Positions 9,965 through 19,022 of a DNA stretch of 57,747 bases are shown piece by piece. The position numbers were made by a program, and so were the translations under genes. The notes beneath the pieces are model-generated. The model made no database searches. It was not told the DNA's origin and was given only the letters and a program-made list of their open reading frames with translations. Where the stretch lies: the NCBI RefSeq assembly GCF_026262505.1, contig NW_026529101.1, positions 1 to 57,747 of the forward strand. The letters are read 5' to 3'. The stretch is from Trichomonas vaginalis G3 (taxonomy: Eukaryota > Parabasalia > Trichomonadida > Trichomonadidae). How positions within the stretch are numbered: position 1 is the stretch's first letter; every line of letters starts with the position of its first letter.

Positions 9965-10741
9965 ATGTTGTTCTATTTGCAAAGTACTGACCCAAACGAA
10001 TACGGAACAGTAAAGCTACAAACAAACTTAGGTCTTCAGAATGAAGCGCTTGCTTTCAGAGTTGTTGACTTCAATACTATCGCAACTTTTGTCATAACAG
10101 ATGAAACAGATTTCATGGAGTTTGAAATAGATGGAAAGAAGCATGAAATAAGATTTCACAATAATGTAGAATATAAGATGGAAACATTAGCTGGAGTGTT
10201 AAATGCGCTCATAAATACTACAATAAACAAGGAGAACGAAGAAAACTTAATGAATGTTAAACTTATTGCAGGAGTTTTGAAGTTCAGTTATGCGAAGGAG
10301 TTTAAGATAACACGAATGAGTCATAGAGTTCAATTGCTTCTGGGAGCATACCATATGACATTTCCTTTGAAAAGTATTGACAAAACGATTGAGATGAAAT
10401 CTGTTCCATACGTATGTTATGGCAATTGTTTATACATTGAGTCAAAAATAGCTAATGTCACAGGTATTTCAGGAGTTAATAGTAAAGGTTCAGTAGAATA
10501 TAAGTCTTTCTGTTATGCAGTCAATTCAATGTTCATTCCAAACGTTCCTGTCATAGCAACTCATTTAGGTAAATGGGTTCGCATTAGTCCTCATAATTTG
10601 AAAGACATGCAATTCAGACTAGTTGACTTTCAAGGAGAGCCTGTAGAACTGAAGGCACTAGTGCGAATGACTGTTGAAGTTGACTTTTTAGAAAATATTA
10701 AATGCAACAGCTTACAAGAGAACTCAGAGCTAAAAATATAA
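9965..10741 (+). CDS. Unknown 258-aa probable virion protein
   Basis: Open frame with a copy in A2 (32296-33060) that is near-identical at both ends but divergent in residues of about 50-110. The C-terminal signature MQFRLVDFQGEPVELKA is followed by a beta-strand-rich end. A gene in element C (51718-52395) shows a similar layout with a LTLVDANFVLVKLLCP segment. Beta-rich character and its place beside the fibre and ATPase genes suggest a minor capsid or attachment protein. That is inference only. Confidence 0.6.
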   Translation: MLFYLQSTDPNEYGTVKLQTNLGLQNEALAFRVVDFNTIATFVITDETDFMEFEIDGKKHEIRFHNNVEYKMETLAGVLNALINTTINKENEENLMNVKLIAGVLKFSYAKEFKITRMSHRVQLLLGAYHMTFPLKSIDKTIEMKSVPYVCYGNCLYIESKIANVTGISGVNSKGSVEYKSFCYAVNSMFIPNVPVIATHLGKWVRISPHNLKDMQFRLVDFQGEPVELKALVRMTVEVDFLENIKCNSLQENSELKI

Positions 10742-10974
10742 AGTATGAATGTTATGTATTAGGTCATGAACTTTGGTTGTTGCTGTTTGATGAAACAAAT
10801 GAGTTAGTTATGTCAGTCAAGAGAACAGAAAAAGGCGTCAAAGGCGCCGAGCGCAAAGCGCTATATTGTGTTAGTGAAAACTGCACCAAGTCAATAAGAT
10901 TAGGTTTGCATTATGAAGATGAGTTCGATACTGTTGAAGAAGTTTTGGACAGATATTACAAATTGCTAACTTGA
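10702..10974 (+). CDS. Unknown 90-aa protein overlapping the 258-aa gene
   Basis: Starts 40 bp before the upstream stop in another frame (MQQLTRELRAKNIKYECYV). The A2 copy (33021-33260) is 79 aa, the difference being mainly a double hairpin at 10834-10862 that adds ten residues here. Ends in VEEVLDRYYKLL. Function unknown. Confidence 0.55.
   Translation: MQQLTRELRAKNIKYECYVLGHELWLLLFDETNELVMSVKRTEKGVKGAERKALYCVSENCTKSIRLGLHYEDEFDTVEEVLDRYYKLLT
10834..10862. repeat. Double-hairpin element DHE-3, in frame in the 90-aa gene
   Basis: GGCGTC-AAA-GGCGCC followed by AGCGC-AAA-GCGCT. It accounts for a 30-bp in-frame difference from A2, where GAACAGAAAAATATTG is uninterrupted. Confidence 0.8.
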
Positions 10975-10989
10975 ATTTTTTTGACTGAC

Positions 10990-11022
10990 GGCGCAAAGCG
11001 CCAAGATGGGCTCAAAGAGCCC
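10990..11022. repeat. Double-hairpin element DHE-4, intergenic
   Basis: GGCGC-AAA-GCGCC and GGGCTC-AAA-GAGCCC with a 5-bp spacer, inside a 66-bp stretch missing from A2. Flanked by TTGACTGACG and CCTGACTGCT, reminiscent of the TGACTGACGTCGG array at 25620-25840. Confidence 0.75.
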
Positions 11023-11033
11023 TCCTGACTGCT

Positions 11034-11648
11034 TTAATTTACTAAAACATATTTCAAGCAAAGCTTATAGTAAGTAGATAGTTTTGTATACTCGTTCGAA
11101 TATTTATACTTAAACTCAACTCCTGTAGTTCCTGGTGTTTCAATGATGCGGATGTTACCTATTTTCATGAATGGTGGCGTTTGACCACAGCATTCGATTT
11201 CAGGGTCGAGATAGTCAATGACACATTGTTTCCCTGTTATTCGTGAGATAACATTTTCAAGGTCCTCCTTTGTTAGAATTATTTGGTTCTTGCTTATAAG
11301 ATTTGTCAAAAGCTTCTTATCGTCTTTGAGTAAAATTGTTTGGTATAACTGAAGAAGGTAATGGTCTACGTTATCTGAAGGATTTGTTTGAACATTTGTG
11401 TAAGGGTTGTCGTTGGCTTCTCTTGAAAGAATTTGGTCCAGTGGTGGATACTCTAACTTAACATCTGATGTAGCGTTAGCGTTTGAAGCTGAGTTTAAAT
11501 TCACGGATTTCAGCTCTGGTTCTGGCTCTTTCAAACACTCCGAACTATAATTCTTTATGACAATATTGTTTGTCGTTCGTGAGTCAACATTTGATGTTGG
11601 TTCAATTGGAACATTAACGGCACCAGCTAAGATGGATTTGCTTCTCAT
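11034..11648 (-). CDS. Unknown 204-aa protein with ECCG motif
   Basis: A Ser/Asn/Thr-rich, probably disordered N-terminus (residues 1-95) is followed by a helical part and a compact C-terminal domain with DYLDPEIECCGQTP. The A2 copy (33257-33898) is 213 aa because of DHE-6. A related gene in element C has DISCCGVSY at the matching place and the same N-terminal style, also divergent from a plus-strand gene. The family is therefore shared across lineages. Role unknown, virion or scaffold-like by context. Confidence 0.6.
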   Translation of the reverse strand: MRSKSILAGAVNVPIEPTSNVDSRTTNNIVIKNYSSECLKEPEPELKSVNLNSASNANATSDVKLEYPPLDQILSREANDNPYTNVQTNPSDNVDHYLLQLYQTILLKDDKKLLTNLISKNQIILTKEDLENVISRITGKQCVIDYLDPEIECCGQTPPFMKIGNIRIIETPGTTGVEFKYKYSNEYTKLSTYYKLCLKYVLVN

Positions 11649-11673
11649 TTCATATAGAATAAAAACCTTTTAT
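11649..11673. promoter_or_regulatory. 25-bp bidirectional start region with TAGAATAAAA
   Basis: Contains CATATAGAATAAAAACC between two divergent starts. An identical region occurs in A2 (33899-33923). TAGAATAAAA also precedes starts at 38095 and 53117 in elements B and C, so it may be a shared promoter word. Confidence 0.55.
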
Positions 11674-12076
11674 ATGTATGAAATGAACAATATACTCGAC
11701 AAGGGTTTGAATGTAAAGCTAACGAATGAAAATATTGTTGAATTCACTGAGACAGGAGCTGTGTATAAAGATGTAGAACTACTGAACAAAAGAGCTAAGG
11801 GAAGAAGCAGGAATATGAACAAAGGGTGGAAACCTATAAAAATTTATGTCAATGATGGCTCAGGAGGTTCAAACATAAAGTATGCAGAAAGTTATAGAGT
11901 TTATGCTCTCAAAGGTGAAAAGCCTTCATTTAAGAACAGCTATTCTAACGCATATCCTCAAAAAGCTAACGGATGGGGAAGTGGATGATATGAATGACAG
12001 CAAAAATATTAACAGAAATGGCGACAGAGATGCATGGAATTTGTTTACCATCAGTCAATTGAAGGTTAAACTTTAA
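11674..12076 (+). pseudogene. Unknown 133-aa-family protein, A1 copy (broken)
   Basis: Same family as 33924-34325. Starts MYEMNNILDKG. The frame extends upstream only because of the opposing gene. Broken, about one break. Its end overlaps the convergent ATPase gene by 4 bp. Confidence 0.6.
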
Positions 12077-12962
12077 AACAATGTTGGTCGTTCCCATGGA
12101 ATATTTTTGACTTTAATGGTATTAGTCATGATATGAATCTCAAGGTATGAACGAGGAGAGATGAGAGACTTATATGCTTCCCAAATTTCTTCAAAAGGTA
12201 ATGTTATACCTGACTGTTTCCAAATGAGTTCAATGTCATAGCGTGAGAAACCTTGAAAGATAACGAAGTCAGTTATGAGACGTTTTATGTTTAAAGCAAG
12301 GAAACGCCATGTTTGCATAAGTATTGCTAATACAGTTAAGTGGTAATGTCTGACTTTAGTTATGATGTTAGCTAATGGTGAGTCTGCTTTTGACACTAAA
12401 CCTTTTCCGGCGAAGTCGTCACAAACGAGCAGAGTGTTTGAAGGATACTTTTTGAAGGGGTATTTTGAAAGTTTTGACAGAATGTAGTTGTCAGTCGTTT
12501 CATATCGTAAACTCCTGAGTATTGACGTAAGTGGTGTTTGTCAATAATTCTTTCCATCTCTTCTGAAGTCTTTTGCATTCCTGACTGTATGAACTCTACA
12601 ATAGCATAATATTTCCTCTTACGTCGAATGTAACGTTGAAGAAATTCAATGAGTTCACTGTCTGGAACTTTAACGACAGAGGCTTGAACTTTTGACATAA
12701 ATGTTTTCGCTGTTGAATCCATAGAGTCTGAAGTTGCTGATATAATGATTTGGTCATAGTAAGAGTCGTTTCCTAAACGCTCTGTTATGAGTATATGACG
12801 AATGAGGTTGAATGTCTTACCTGAACCCATCTTTCCACAATAGAAATACACACCATTTGAACAGAACTCATAGTCCTTACTGAAAGGAAGAATGAGAGAA
12901 CTGTTGAGCTTTTCACTGCTTTCATTCATGTCTTCATCTACGTCATGTATTAAATGCTTCAT
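12073..12962 (-). pseudogene. A32/HerA-type packaging ATPase, A1 copy (broken)
   Basis: Walker A GKMGSGKT near residue 43 after the strand GVYFYC. It matches the whole copy at 34322-35209 over its full length. In this family the ATPase drives genome packaging into the capsid. About two breaks. Confidence 0.85.
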
Positions 12963-12978
12963 TTTATCTCCATTAAAA

Positions 12979-13857
12979 ATGCAAGTCAGAAATATTCAGA
13001 ACATAGCACCGAGTCTAACTGACAAGAGTATAAAGATATACTATGAACACGTTATGATGAAACCTACCAAAATTCAAGAAAGTCAGTATACTTATGAATA
13101 TCCAAGACACTGGGTAGAGTATGTAGGAGGTGAGAAAGCTATTGAAATAAACAAGTTAGAAGTATTCCAGCAGGAAGAACAATATTATTGAAGAACTTTA
13201 ATGTTTTGAGGTATAATGATGAAACAAAGAAGCAAGATAGTTTTCCTGTTGCTGTGTATGTGAACCTAGACACAGGAGATGACATGAAAGTTTTTAACAC
13301 AAAGCTTCAAACGGTAGTGAGAGAACAACTGACTGGGAAGGACATCCATTACCTTCAGAAGTACCATAGTATATAATTTTGAAACAAATGCAATAGATTT
13401 TAAAGTCGTCTCTGCAAAGAAGTCAGGTTTTACATTTAATGAAGCAGATGTATATTCGAATGAAAACTTCAAAGCTATTGCATGGTTAGATAATGACGAT
13501 TGCTTTAAGAAAATATTTAAATTCAGTGACTCAAAGATGTCAATAGATGACCTTCGTGGAATGTTACCATCGACGTTTACAGTAGAAGGTTCAGCAGGAT
13601 TGCTTACAAGATTGTCAATTGGTGGTATTTGGTCTCGTGAGAACATTGTTATAAAATCCAGTATAAGTGAATTTGCTGAAGAATCTATATTATGTCTTTC
13701 AAACTACATGTATTCGCCGCCGAAGCATTATAGTATAACAAACTTTGTCAGTAAGTTTAACATAAGACTTGTCGAACCTTCTTCAATGAAAGATGTTGTG
13801 CTACCTAAAGATGGAAAGGATGGACTCATTATTGAGATGATTTTAATAGCATATTAA
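12979..13857 (+). pseudogene. Unknown 293-aa-family protein, A1 copy (broken)
   Basis: Same gene as 35226-36107, starting MQVRNIQNIAPS. Separated from the ATPase start by 16 bp (TTTATCTCCATTAAAA). Broken, about two breaks. See the A2 copy for the description. Confidence 0.65.
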
Positions 13858-14056
13858 ATGAGCTTGTTCTTGAAGGTCATTCATGATGAAAATAACTGTT
13901 GTAGAAGATGTTAGCAATTGTTCAGACATTTTGAAGCGTATAGATGAGATAAGAAAGAAGTTTATGAATGAGAATGTTTATGTTTCATTGACTTTCTCCA
14001 GTAACGAGAACTTTTATGAGATAATATTGAAGAGAGATGATTTTAATATGGTGTAA
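13858..14056 (+). pseudogene. Unknown 74-aa-family protein, A1 copy (broken)
   Basis: Same gene as 36108-36332, with the start codon directly after the upstream stop (TAAATG). It lacks the double hairpin (DHE-7) found in A2. About one break. Confidence 0.55.
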
Positions 14057-14585
14057 ATGGTAGCTTGGGCAGCTTTAGGCGCAATGGGAACAAAAAGCAT
14101 TAGCATTTGGAGGCAAAAGCACTTGGGGCTTATGACGCAGTAAATAAAATGAGTGGAGAAGGGTTTCGAAGACATTAGATGCAAATAAAGGAAAGATAGG
14201 AGGCTGGGTTGCAAAGAAGTTAAGATTAAATAAAATAGGGCTCATAAAAAAAGCATTCCAATTTGGTTGCGACTGCGTCAGAAAATGCTTTAGGAAAGGA
14301 CGATGAGTTTGCAAAACACGCAAAAGACTTTAATGACCAGATGAAAGGTGAAACAATGCATTTAAATAGAGTTGATGGAACTAAAGAAAATGTTTCTTCT
14401 CCACCAGTAGTTCTTCGTATGGTCCCTATGGAATGTATGGAAACCCTTACGAAAGACCATTTGACCCATTGACTGGTGGAAGTAACTGGTATCATTACGG
14501 ACGAAGAAGAAAGACAGTCAAGTTGGAGACAGACGTGAAGAAAGCAACTAAAAAGAAACCAAGGAAGAGAGTTATAAAGCAATGA
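14057..14585 (+). pseudogene. Amphipathic pVI/pX-like protein, A1 copy (broken)
   Basis: Same gene as 36333-36860, again starting at TAAATG with no spacer. The Gly/Ala-rich start MVAWAALGAMGT and the basic C-terminus are recognisable. Broken, about three or four breaks. Confidence 0.6.
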
Positions 14586-14595
14586 ATTCAACAGG

Positions 14596-14652
14596 TTAGA
14601 AATGAGGTTAGAAAACGTGTTAGATCTAACATTCTAACATAAACATTATTTT
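14596..14652 (+). repeat. GTTAGATCTAAC intergenic module M3
   Basis: Two GGTTAGAAA halves, GTTAGATCTAAC, then CTAACATAAACATTATTTT. It follows the amphipathic-protein gene, as M7-M9 do in A2. Confidence 0.8.
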
Positions 14653-14782
14653 TGTGCTATGTTTTCATACGTGTGAGGGTGGTGATATCATTAATTTTAA
14701 GTTTATTTTTATATAAATGACAGAACAAAAATAAAGCATATCTACTCAACAGGAATGAGACCCTTACTGACTATGTATTCGT

Positions 14783-15175
14783 TTAATGCTTGATGAAAAC
14801 AATGGTACATATTATCGTATGGGTATACACAACGTCTGTTTCCATCGTCGTCGTATATGTAGAGCTCAAATCCAGTCCAACCTTCTTTTGACAATATGTA
14901 GCTTTATTTAAGTATGCATTTATGTAGATAAGGCAATTTTCTTCATCGCTCCAGAAATAATTTTTCGTCATTGTTGAAATAGTTTTCGTTCCTCTACGTC
15001 CATAAGGAATGTATGCAATGAACTTTGCGTCATAAGGGATTGTAATATATTCAGGGTTTCTTTCATCGTCAATGGGTCTGTCTTTGTTAAAATGCATGTT
15101 TCTCAGTTTTACTTGAGTTTTGAATAGTTCACGGAAACGTTCTGGGAAAGAGTCATAGTAAATGTAGTCGGACAT
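14783..15175 (-). CDS. Unknown 130-aa protein
   Basis: Starts MSDYIYYDSFPERFRELF. Mixed alpha/beta, with strands IPYDAKFIAYIPYG and CLIYINAYL. A2 has an unrelated plus-strand gene (37165-37485) at this position, so the slot is variable. Function unknown. Confidence 0.5.
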   Translation of the reverse strand: MSDYIYYDSFPERFRELFKTQVKLRNMHFNKDRPIDDERNPEYITIPYDAKFIAYIPYGRRGTKTISTMTKNYFWSDEENCLIYINAYLNKATYCQKKVGLDLSSTYTTTMETDVVYTHTIICTIVFIKH

Positions 15176-15241
15176 GTCTTTGTAATGAAATAAAAAATTT
15201 AAAAAAATAAAAATAAGGTTATTTTTTATTTAGTGAGGACG

Positions 15242-15303
15242 GTAGTGAAGTCGTTAGTGAAGTCGTTAGTGAAGTCGTTAGTGAAGTCGTTAGTGAAGTC
15301 GTT
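15242..15303 (+). repeat. Five 12-bp repeats GTTAGTGAAGTC
   Basis: Perfect tandem repeat. A single diverged trace (GTTAGTGAAGTGGTTGG) is at the matching place near 37513. Non-coding. Confidence 0.9.
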
Positions 15304-15321
15304 TATGTGTCAGATGGTTTT

Positions 15322-15452
15322 GTAAATATTTAAGGTTAAGTTGGTGTTATGGTTGTGTTGTAAAATATACGTTAACGGTTTTGTAAAGTGTCAAAACCGC
15401 TAAGTTGTGTACGGAGGCGCGCAGTGCCGCCGTACACAAGATAGGGATACTA
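15322..15452 (+). repeat. Unit-junction repeat with GC-rich hairpin (A1/A2 junction)
   Basis: About 130 bp shared in direct orientation with 37534-37671: GTAAATATTTAAGGTTAAG, GTTGTAAAATATACGTTAA, GTAAAGTGTCAAA, then a hairpin (15405-15439, outer stem TTGTGTACGG / CCGTACACAA, inner GGCGCGCAGTGCC), then GGATACTAACT. It marks the end of each A-type unit. The hairpin could be a transcript end signal or an element end. Confidence 0.65.
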
Positions 15453-15454
15453 AC

Positions 15455-17907
15455 TTATAAATTTCCATTCGGGAAGTACACTCTGTTCTCAAACAATTTG
15501 TTAGCAATAGAACAAATACTAACGTAATCATAAACGTTTAAATCAAATTCTTTCAATATGTCATTGCGGAACTTAACAAAACCTTCTCTTAAAATTCTTA
15601 CATCTTGTTTGCAATAAAATGTGCTATACTTTTCTAAGTCGAAGTGGTTCTCATCTATTCTGCAACCTTTGATGGAATCTATGTTTTTCATGAATGTATC
15701 TGCATCCCGGATAAACTTACATGCTTCAGAAATGACACCAGTTCTGTTGTCATTTGCTAACAAAACACTGCTGTAGTAGTTATATGGAAATACTTCTTTC
15801 GGTCCTGTTTGTAAGTTAAACATAGCAGGAAATAGTTTAAGCTTCTTATTTATAACACTGTAAGAGTCTTTTATAATAATTGCCCTTCCTTTATATAAGC
15901 CAGTTATTTGCATTGTTCGTGAACCTTTAATGATGGGAGTTCCTTTCACTTCTGTCATGTGTCTTAAGATGAAGTTTATATCATAACTGAGGTTATGGAA
16001 ATATATTAAACTCTTGTCAGGAAGTCGCTCCAAAAATTCTGTTGCACAGTTCTGACCCCAAATGCTTTCACTCACTGAACCATCTTCACTGTCATAACAG
16101 ATGTTAAAAGCTTTATGAAAGCCATCGGTACTGCACTCAAAGTCAGCAAAGAAAACGTGCTCAGGAATGAACTTGCACTTATTTTTATTTACTTCTTTTG
16201 ACTCGGCTTTCTTCTTCAGTTGTACACAATACTTTGGAGCATATGTCAAATCTTTAAATGGTGCAAGGTTCTGTTTATATAAGTCAGTAGTATATGTGAA
16301 AAGTTCTCCATAAGAAATAGGTTCGAAATATTTGCACTCCCAAATGTTTTCATAACATCCCATAACGGTGTTGTTCTATCATAACGAACTACATATTTGT
16401 TCTCTCTCTTTGTATAAATCTTCATCTGTTTCTCAATGTTCATTCCACCACACTCCTTCAAGATTTCTATATAGTTGCGAATGAAATATGTTGTCATTGG
16501 TAATCTTTCGTTTAGCATGTAGTGGTCTTCAACAAGAAGTAAGTCAATAGTTCTAACAGTTTCACATTCTTTTGGTATATATCTCTTTATTTCATTATGT
16601 CTTGAGTCATTGAAATAACCAATGGTAACATTAAATGCTATACCTGTTGCGTCAGAAATTTCTTGTACTTTACTTTGAGGAAAGTCTCTAACACGAATGA
16701 CTTCTCTCATGTGGTCAATAGTCTCTCCATCTACTCCAGCCTGAATGCAAGCATAAACGAAACAATTGTCTTCTGTCATAAGTGCTGCAGTTCTTTTGTT
16801 CAATTCATTGAAGATTTGGTAGCGCTCAAGATTTATAGGTAATGTGCAAAGATACTTCCAGAACCGACCGCTTCTCTTCTTATAAAACTTCTTTTCACCA
16901 TTATCTTTCCAAAAGCTTTCTATAAGTGCTGGGTTTCCTGTTTGCTTAAGAGCTTCCAAAATGGCTTTCTGGTCATTTGTCAGTGTGCTTTCATCTCTAT
17001 ATGGTCTCTTTTTTGGTTTGCCTTTCTTTACATCTGACATCGTTAAGCCTTCATATTCTGTTAAATCATACATCTTTATTTCGGTAAGATTCTTTATGTT
17101 TGTCAAGAAGAAGTCATAGTGCATTTCAACAATACCTGCAGCATTTGCTTCTATCTCTGATATAAAGTTCTCCTTCAAGAGCTGATGTAGTAATGTTCCA
17201 ATATTATTGAGGTTTAACGTAGAACATTCATACTTTCCACCAAGTTTATAACATACCATCCATCTCTGTTGTGAGTTTATTTTAATTTTCTCTAAGAGTC
17301 TCATGAAAACCTTACCGAAATGTTTGTATAAGTAGTCTCTGTTTGGTTCATCTAAAGCTTCGATGTTAAAGTCAATGAGTCTATTGCCTGACTTCACATT
17401 TCTCTTCCTATTCTCTTCATCTTTCTTTAACCATCTCTCACCTTCTTTTGGTTTGTCGTCAATGGAACGAATGACATCGTTAGCTTTGCGAACTTGTTCT
17501 ATAGCACTTTTAAACATCTCTCTTCTCTGTTGTTTCAGTGTGTCGTCTCTTCTTCTTGTTTCACCAACGTTCGCATTTGTTATGTCAAACATCTCTTGAC
17601 GAACATCATGCGAAAGAGCTTTACGAGTATGACCAACGTTCGCATTTGTTATGTCAAACATTTCTCTTCTTACTTCATGAGGTACTGAACGTCTATGATA
17701 TAAGTCAATAGCAACGTCATTTAAAGGAAATGCTCTTGCATTTATGAACTCATGAATTCTATCATAACTTATTGCACCATTGTAGTCATTGAGGATGTCA
17801 GCGAGTGCCTTTTTGTTTGTTGCGTAATGCTTTGCAACATCTATATTAGCTTCTGTAAGAAGTTGTTTTATTTCCGAGTGTTCTAACTTAGACAACTTCC
17901 GATACAT
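15455..17907 (-). pseudogene. Protein-primed type B DNA polymerase, N-terminal and exonuclease part, A2 copy
   Basis: Starts at 17907 (MYRKLSKLEH). Domains: N-terminal helices; two 23-aa FDITNANVGETR repeats (residues 77-122); a basic linker; a segment KKRPYRDESTLTNDQKAI; and an OTU-like core with EDNCFVYACIQAG (about 379-391) and DHYMLNERLP (about 461-470). A 3'-5' exonuclease domain follows, with ExoI FADFECS, ExoII YFHNLSYDINF and ExoIII STFYCKQDVRIL. Broken, about one break. Role: replication of the element. A fused protease-like domain is an inference from the D-x-N-C...H pattern. Confidence 0.8.
17542..17679 (-). repeat. Two 69-bp in-frame repeats in the A2 polymerase
   Basis: Same unit as at 1598-1804 but two copies instead of three. 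Confidence 0.9.
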
Positions 17908-17995
17908 CTTTAGTAGGAAATAAAAAATTTCTTAGAAAAAAATTAGCTTAGATTTTTTAAGGCTAGTTTTAAAATATTTCGAACTTTTTATTATA

Positions 17996-18324
17996 ATGAA
18001 ACACATGCAAGATTGCAAGTTCTTTTCATACAATGCTCTCGCTAATGCCATCAAGAATGAGTTCAATAATGCTTCAAATGTTAATGTTATCTTTAACAAG
18101 AAGTTTGTGAAAGAATCTAAGTTTGGTCAGTATGTCAGACCATTAGCTATCGTCATTGACCGCAAACGTTATACTTCACAAGAGTTAGCAGTAGTTTTGA
18201 AACAAAAGAGTTTCTTCGTGAATGTCAAAGATACTCATTATACTGTTATAAAGAACTCTAACATTGACTTCTTCAGTATTGCTATGAATCTTTCCGAACA
18301 GAAAGAATATAAGAAGGGTGAAAC
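17996..18324 (+). pseudogene. 157-aa gene, A2 copy, part left of the transposon
   Basis: Matches the gene at 2150-2623. The match ends exactly at the transposon, where the 4-bp target copy AAAC (18321-18324) is followed by TCTTATATACG. Confidence 0.8.
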
Positions 18325-18339
18325 TCTTATATACGAAAA
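18325..18339 (+). repeat. Left terminal inverted repeat of the integrase transposon
   Basis: TCTTATATACGAAAA, pairing with 23972-23986 with one mismatch. A perfect 11-bp-stem palindrome GAGATCTGACA/TGTCAGATCTC follows at 18343-18367, and a subterminal AAAAGTGACA at about 18371. Confidence 0.85.
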
Positions 18340-18420
18340 AAAGAGATCTGACATTGTGTCAGATCTCAGTAAAAGTGACATTTACATGTCAAAAAAATAG
18401 AATGAGTTTAAGTAATTAAA

Positions 18421-18470
18421 ATTGAGGGTGAGAGTAGTATTGTATGAAATAATATCTCTCACCCTCCAAT
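18421..18470. repeat. Hairpin H1
   Basis: Inverted arms of GGGTGAGAG type around TAGTATTGTATGAAATAATA. An almost identical copy stands at 18670-18720. Confidence 0.85.
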
Positions 18471-18476
18471 TCATCC

Positions 18477-18539
18477 TATGGCGCCGAAAAAATTTTGGTG
18501 AAATGCGACCACATTTCACCAAAATTTCTCGGCGCCATA
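18477..18539. repeat. Hairpin H2
   Basis: About 28-bp near-perfect stem: arm begins TATGGCGCCGA and ends GGTGAAAT, loop GCGACCAC. Unrelated in sequence to its neighbours. Confidence 0.9.
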
Positions 18540-18543
18540 TAGA

Positions 18544-18598
18544 GAACTAGAGCCTGTGAGGTACTGATACTATCCATGTACCTCGCAGGCTCTAGTTC
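18544..18598. repeat. Hairpin H3
   Basis: About 21-bp stem with one mismatch: GAACTAGAGCCTGTGAGGTAC against GTACCTCGCAGGC..., loop TGATACTATCCAT. Confidence 0.9.
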
Positions 18599-18668
18599 CA
18601 AGCCAAAATGGCTAAAAATTGCCCGCAATGTGAACAATTGCGGGCAATTTTTAGCCATTTTGGCTTGG
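18598..18668. repeat. Hairpin H4, 32-bp perfect stem
   Basis: Left arm 18598-18629 starts CCAAGCCAAAATGG, right arm 18637-18668 is its exact complement, 7-bp loop GTGAACA. Confidence 0.95.
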
Positions 18669-18669
18669 A

Positions 18670-18720
18670 ATTGGAGGGTGAGAGTAGTATTGTATGAAAT
18701 AATATCTCTCACCCTCCAAT
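18670..18720. repeat. Hairpin H1', second copy of H1
   Basis: Same sequence and same right flank (TTCATCC) as H1. It brackets H2-H4 together with H1. The open frame read across this cluster is a by-product of the palindromes. Confidence 0.85.
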
Positions 18721-19022
18721 TCATCCAAAGGCTAATATTTTCTACATTTCCATAACATTCATTTCAACAGAAACTCATTCAAAATTCTATATATTTAATT
18801 TTTCAATCTTATTCAATTTCATATTCAAAATTAATTTGAATTACATTCAAAACATTTATACTGTTGTAAACAGAAATTCATCAAAAGTGACACCTCAGAA
18901 AAGCTAAAATATTGAATTTTTGGAACTTTTGATAGAGCACGTTTTTAAATATTAATTAAAGTAAATGTATATTTTGTAAAGATTCTTTTTAATAAAAAAA
19001 TAAAATTTTGAAGAAGAACACA

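Larger units (their letters stand above)
1..15452 (-). mobile_element. Maverick/Polinton element A1 (left end outside window)
   Basis: Virus-like element of the Maverick/Polinton family. Parts seen in order: polymerase (partial at the window edge), small proteins, KilA-N protein, 312-aa protein, integrase, collar/fibre, unknown virion-type proteins, packaging ATPase, and a zero-spaced gene trio. Gene order and sequence match 15453-37671, so A1 and A2 are direct tandem copies. By eye they differ by only a few percent over most genes, so the duplication looks young. A1 is broken, with roughly ten breaks spread over its genes. Long terminal repeats typical of the family could not be identified with confidence. 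Confidence 0.85.

Noticed and set aside
18476-18724. 82-aa minus-strand ORF
   Set aside because: It lies fully in the hairpin cluster; the translation is a by-product of palindromes.
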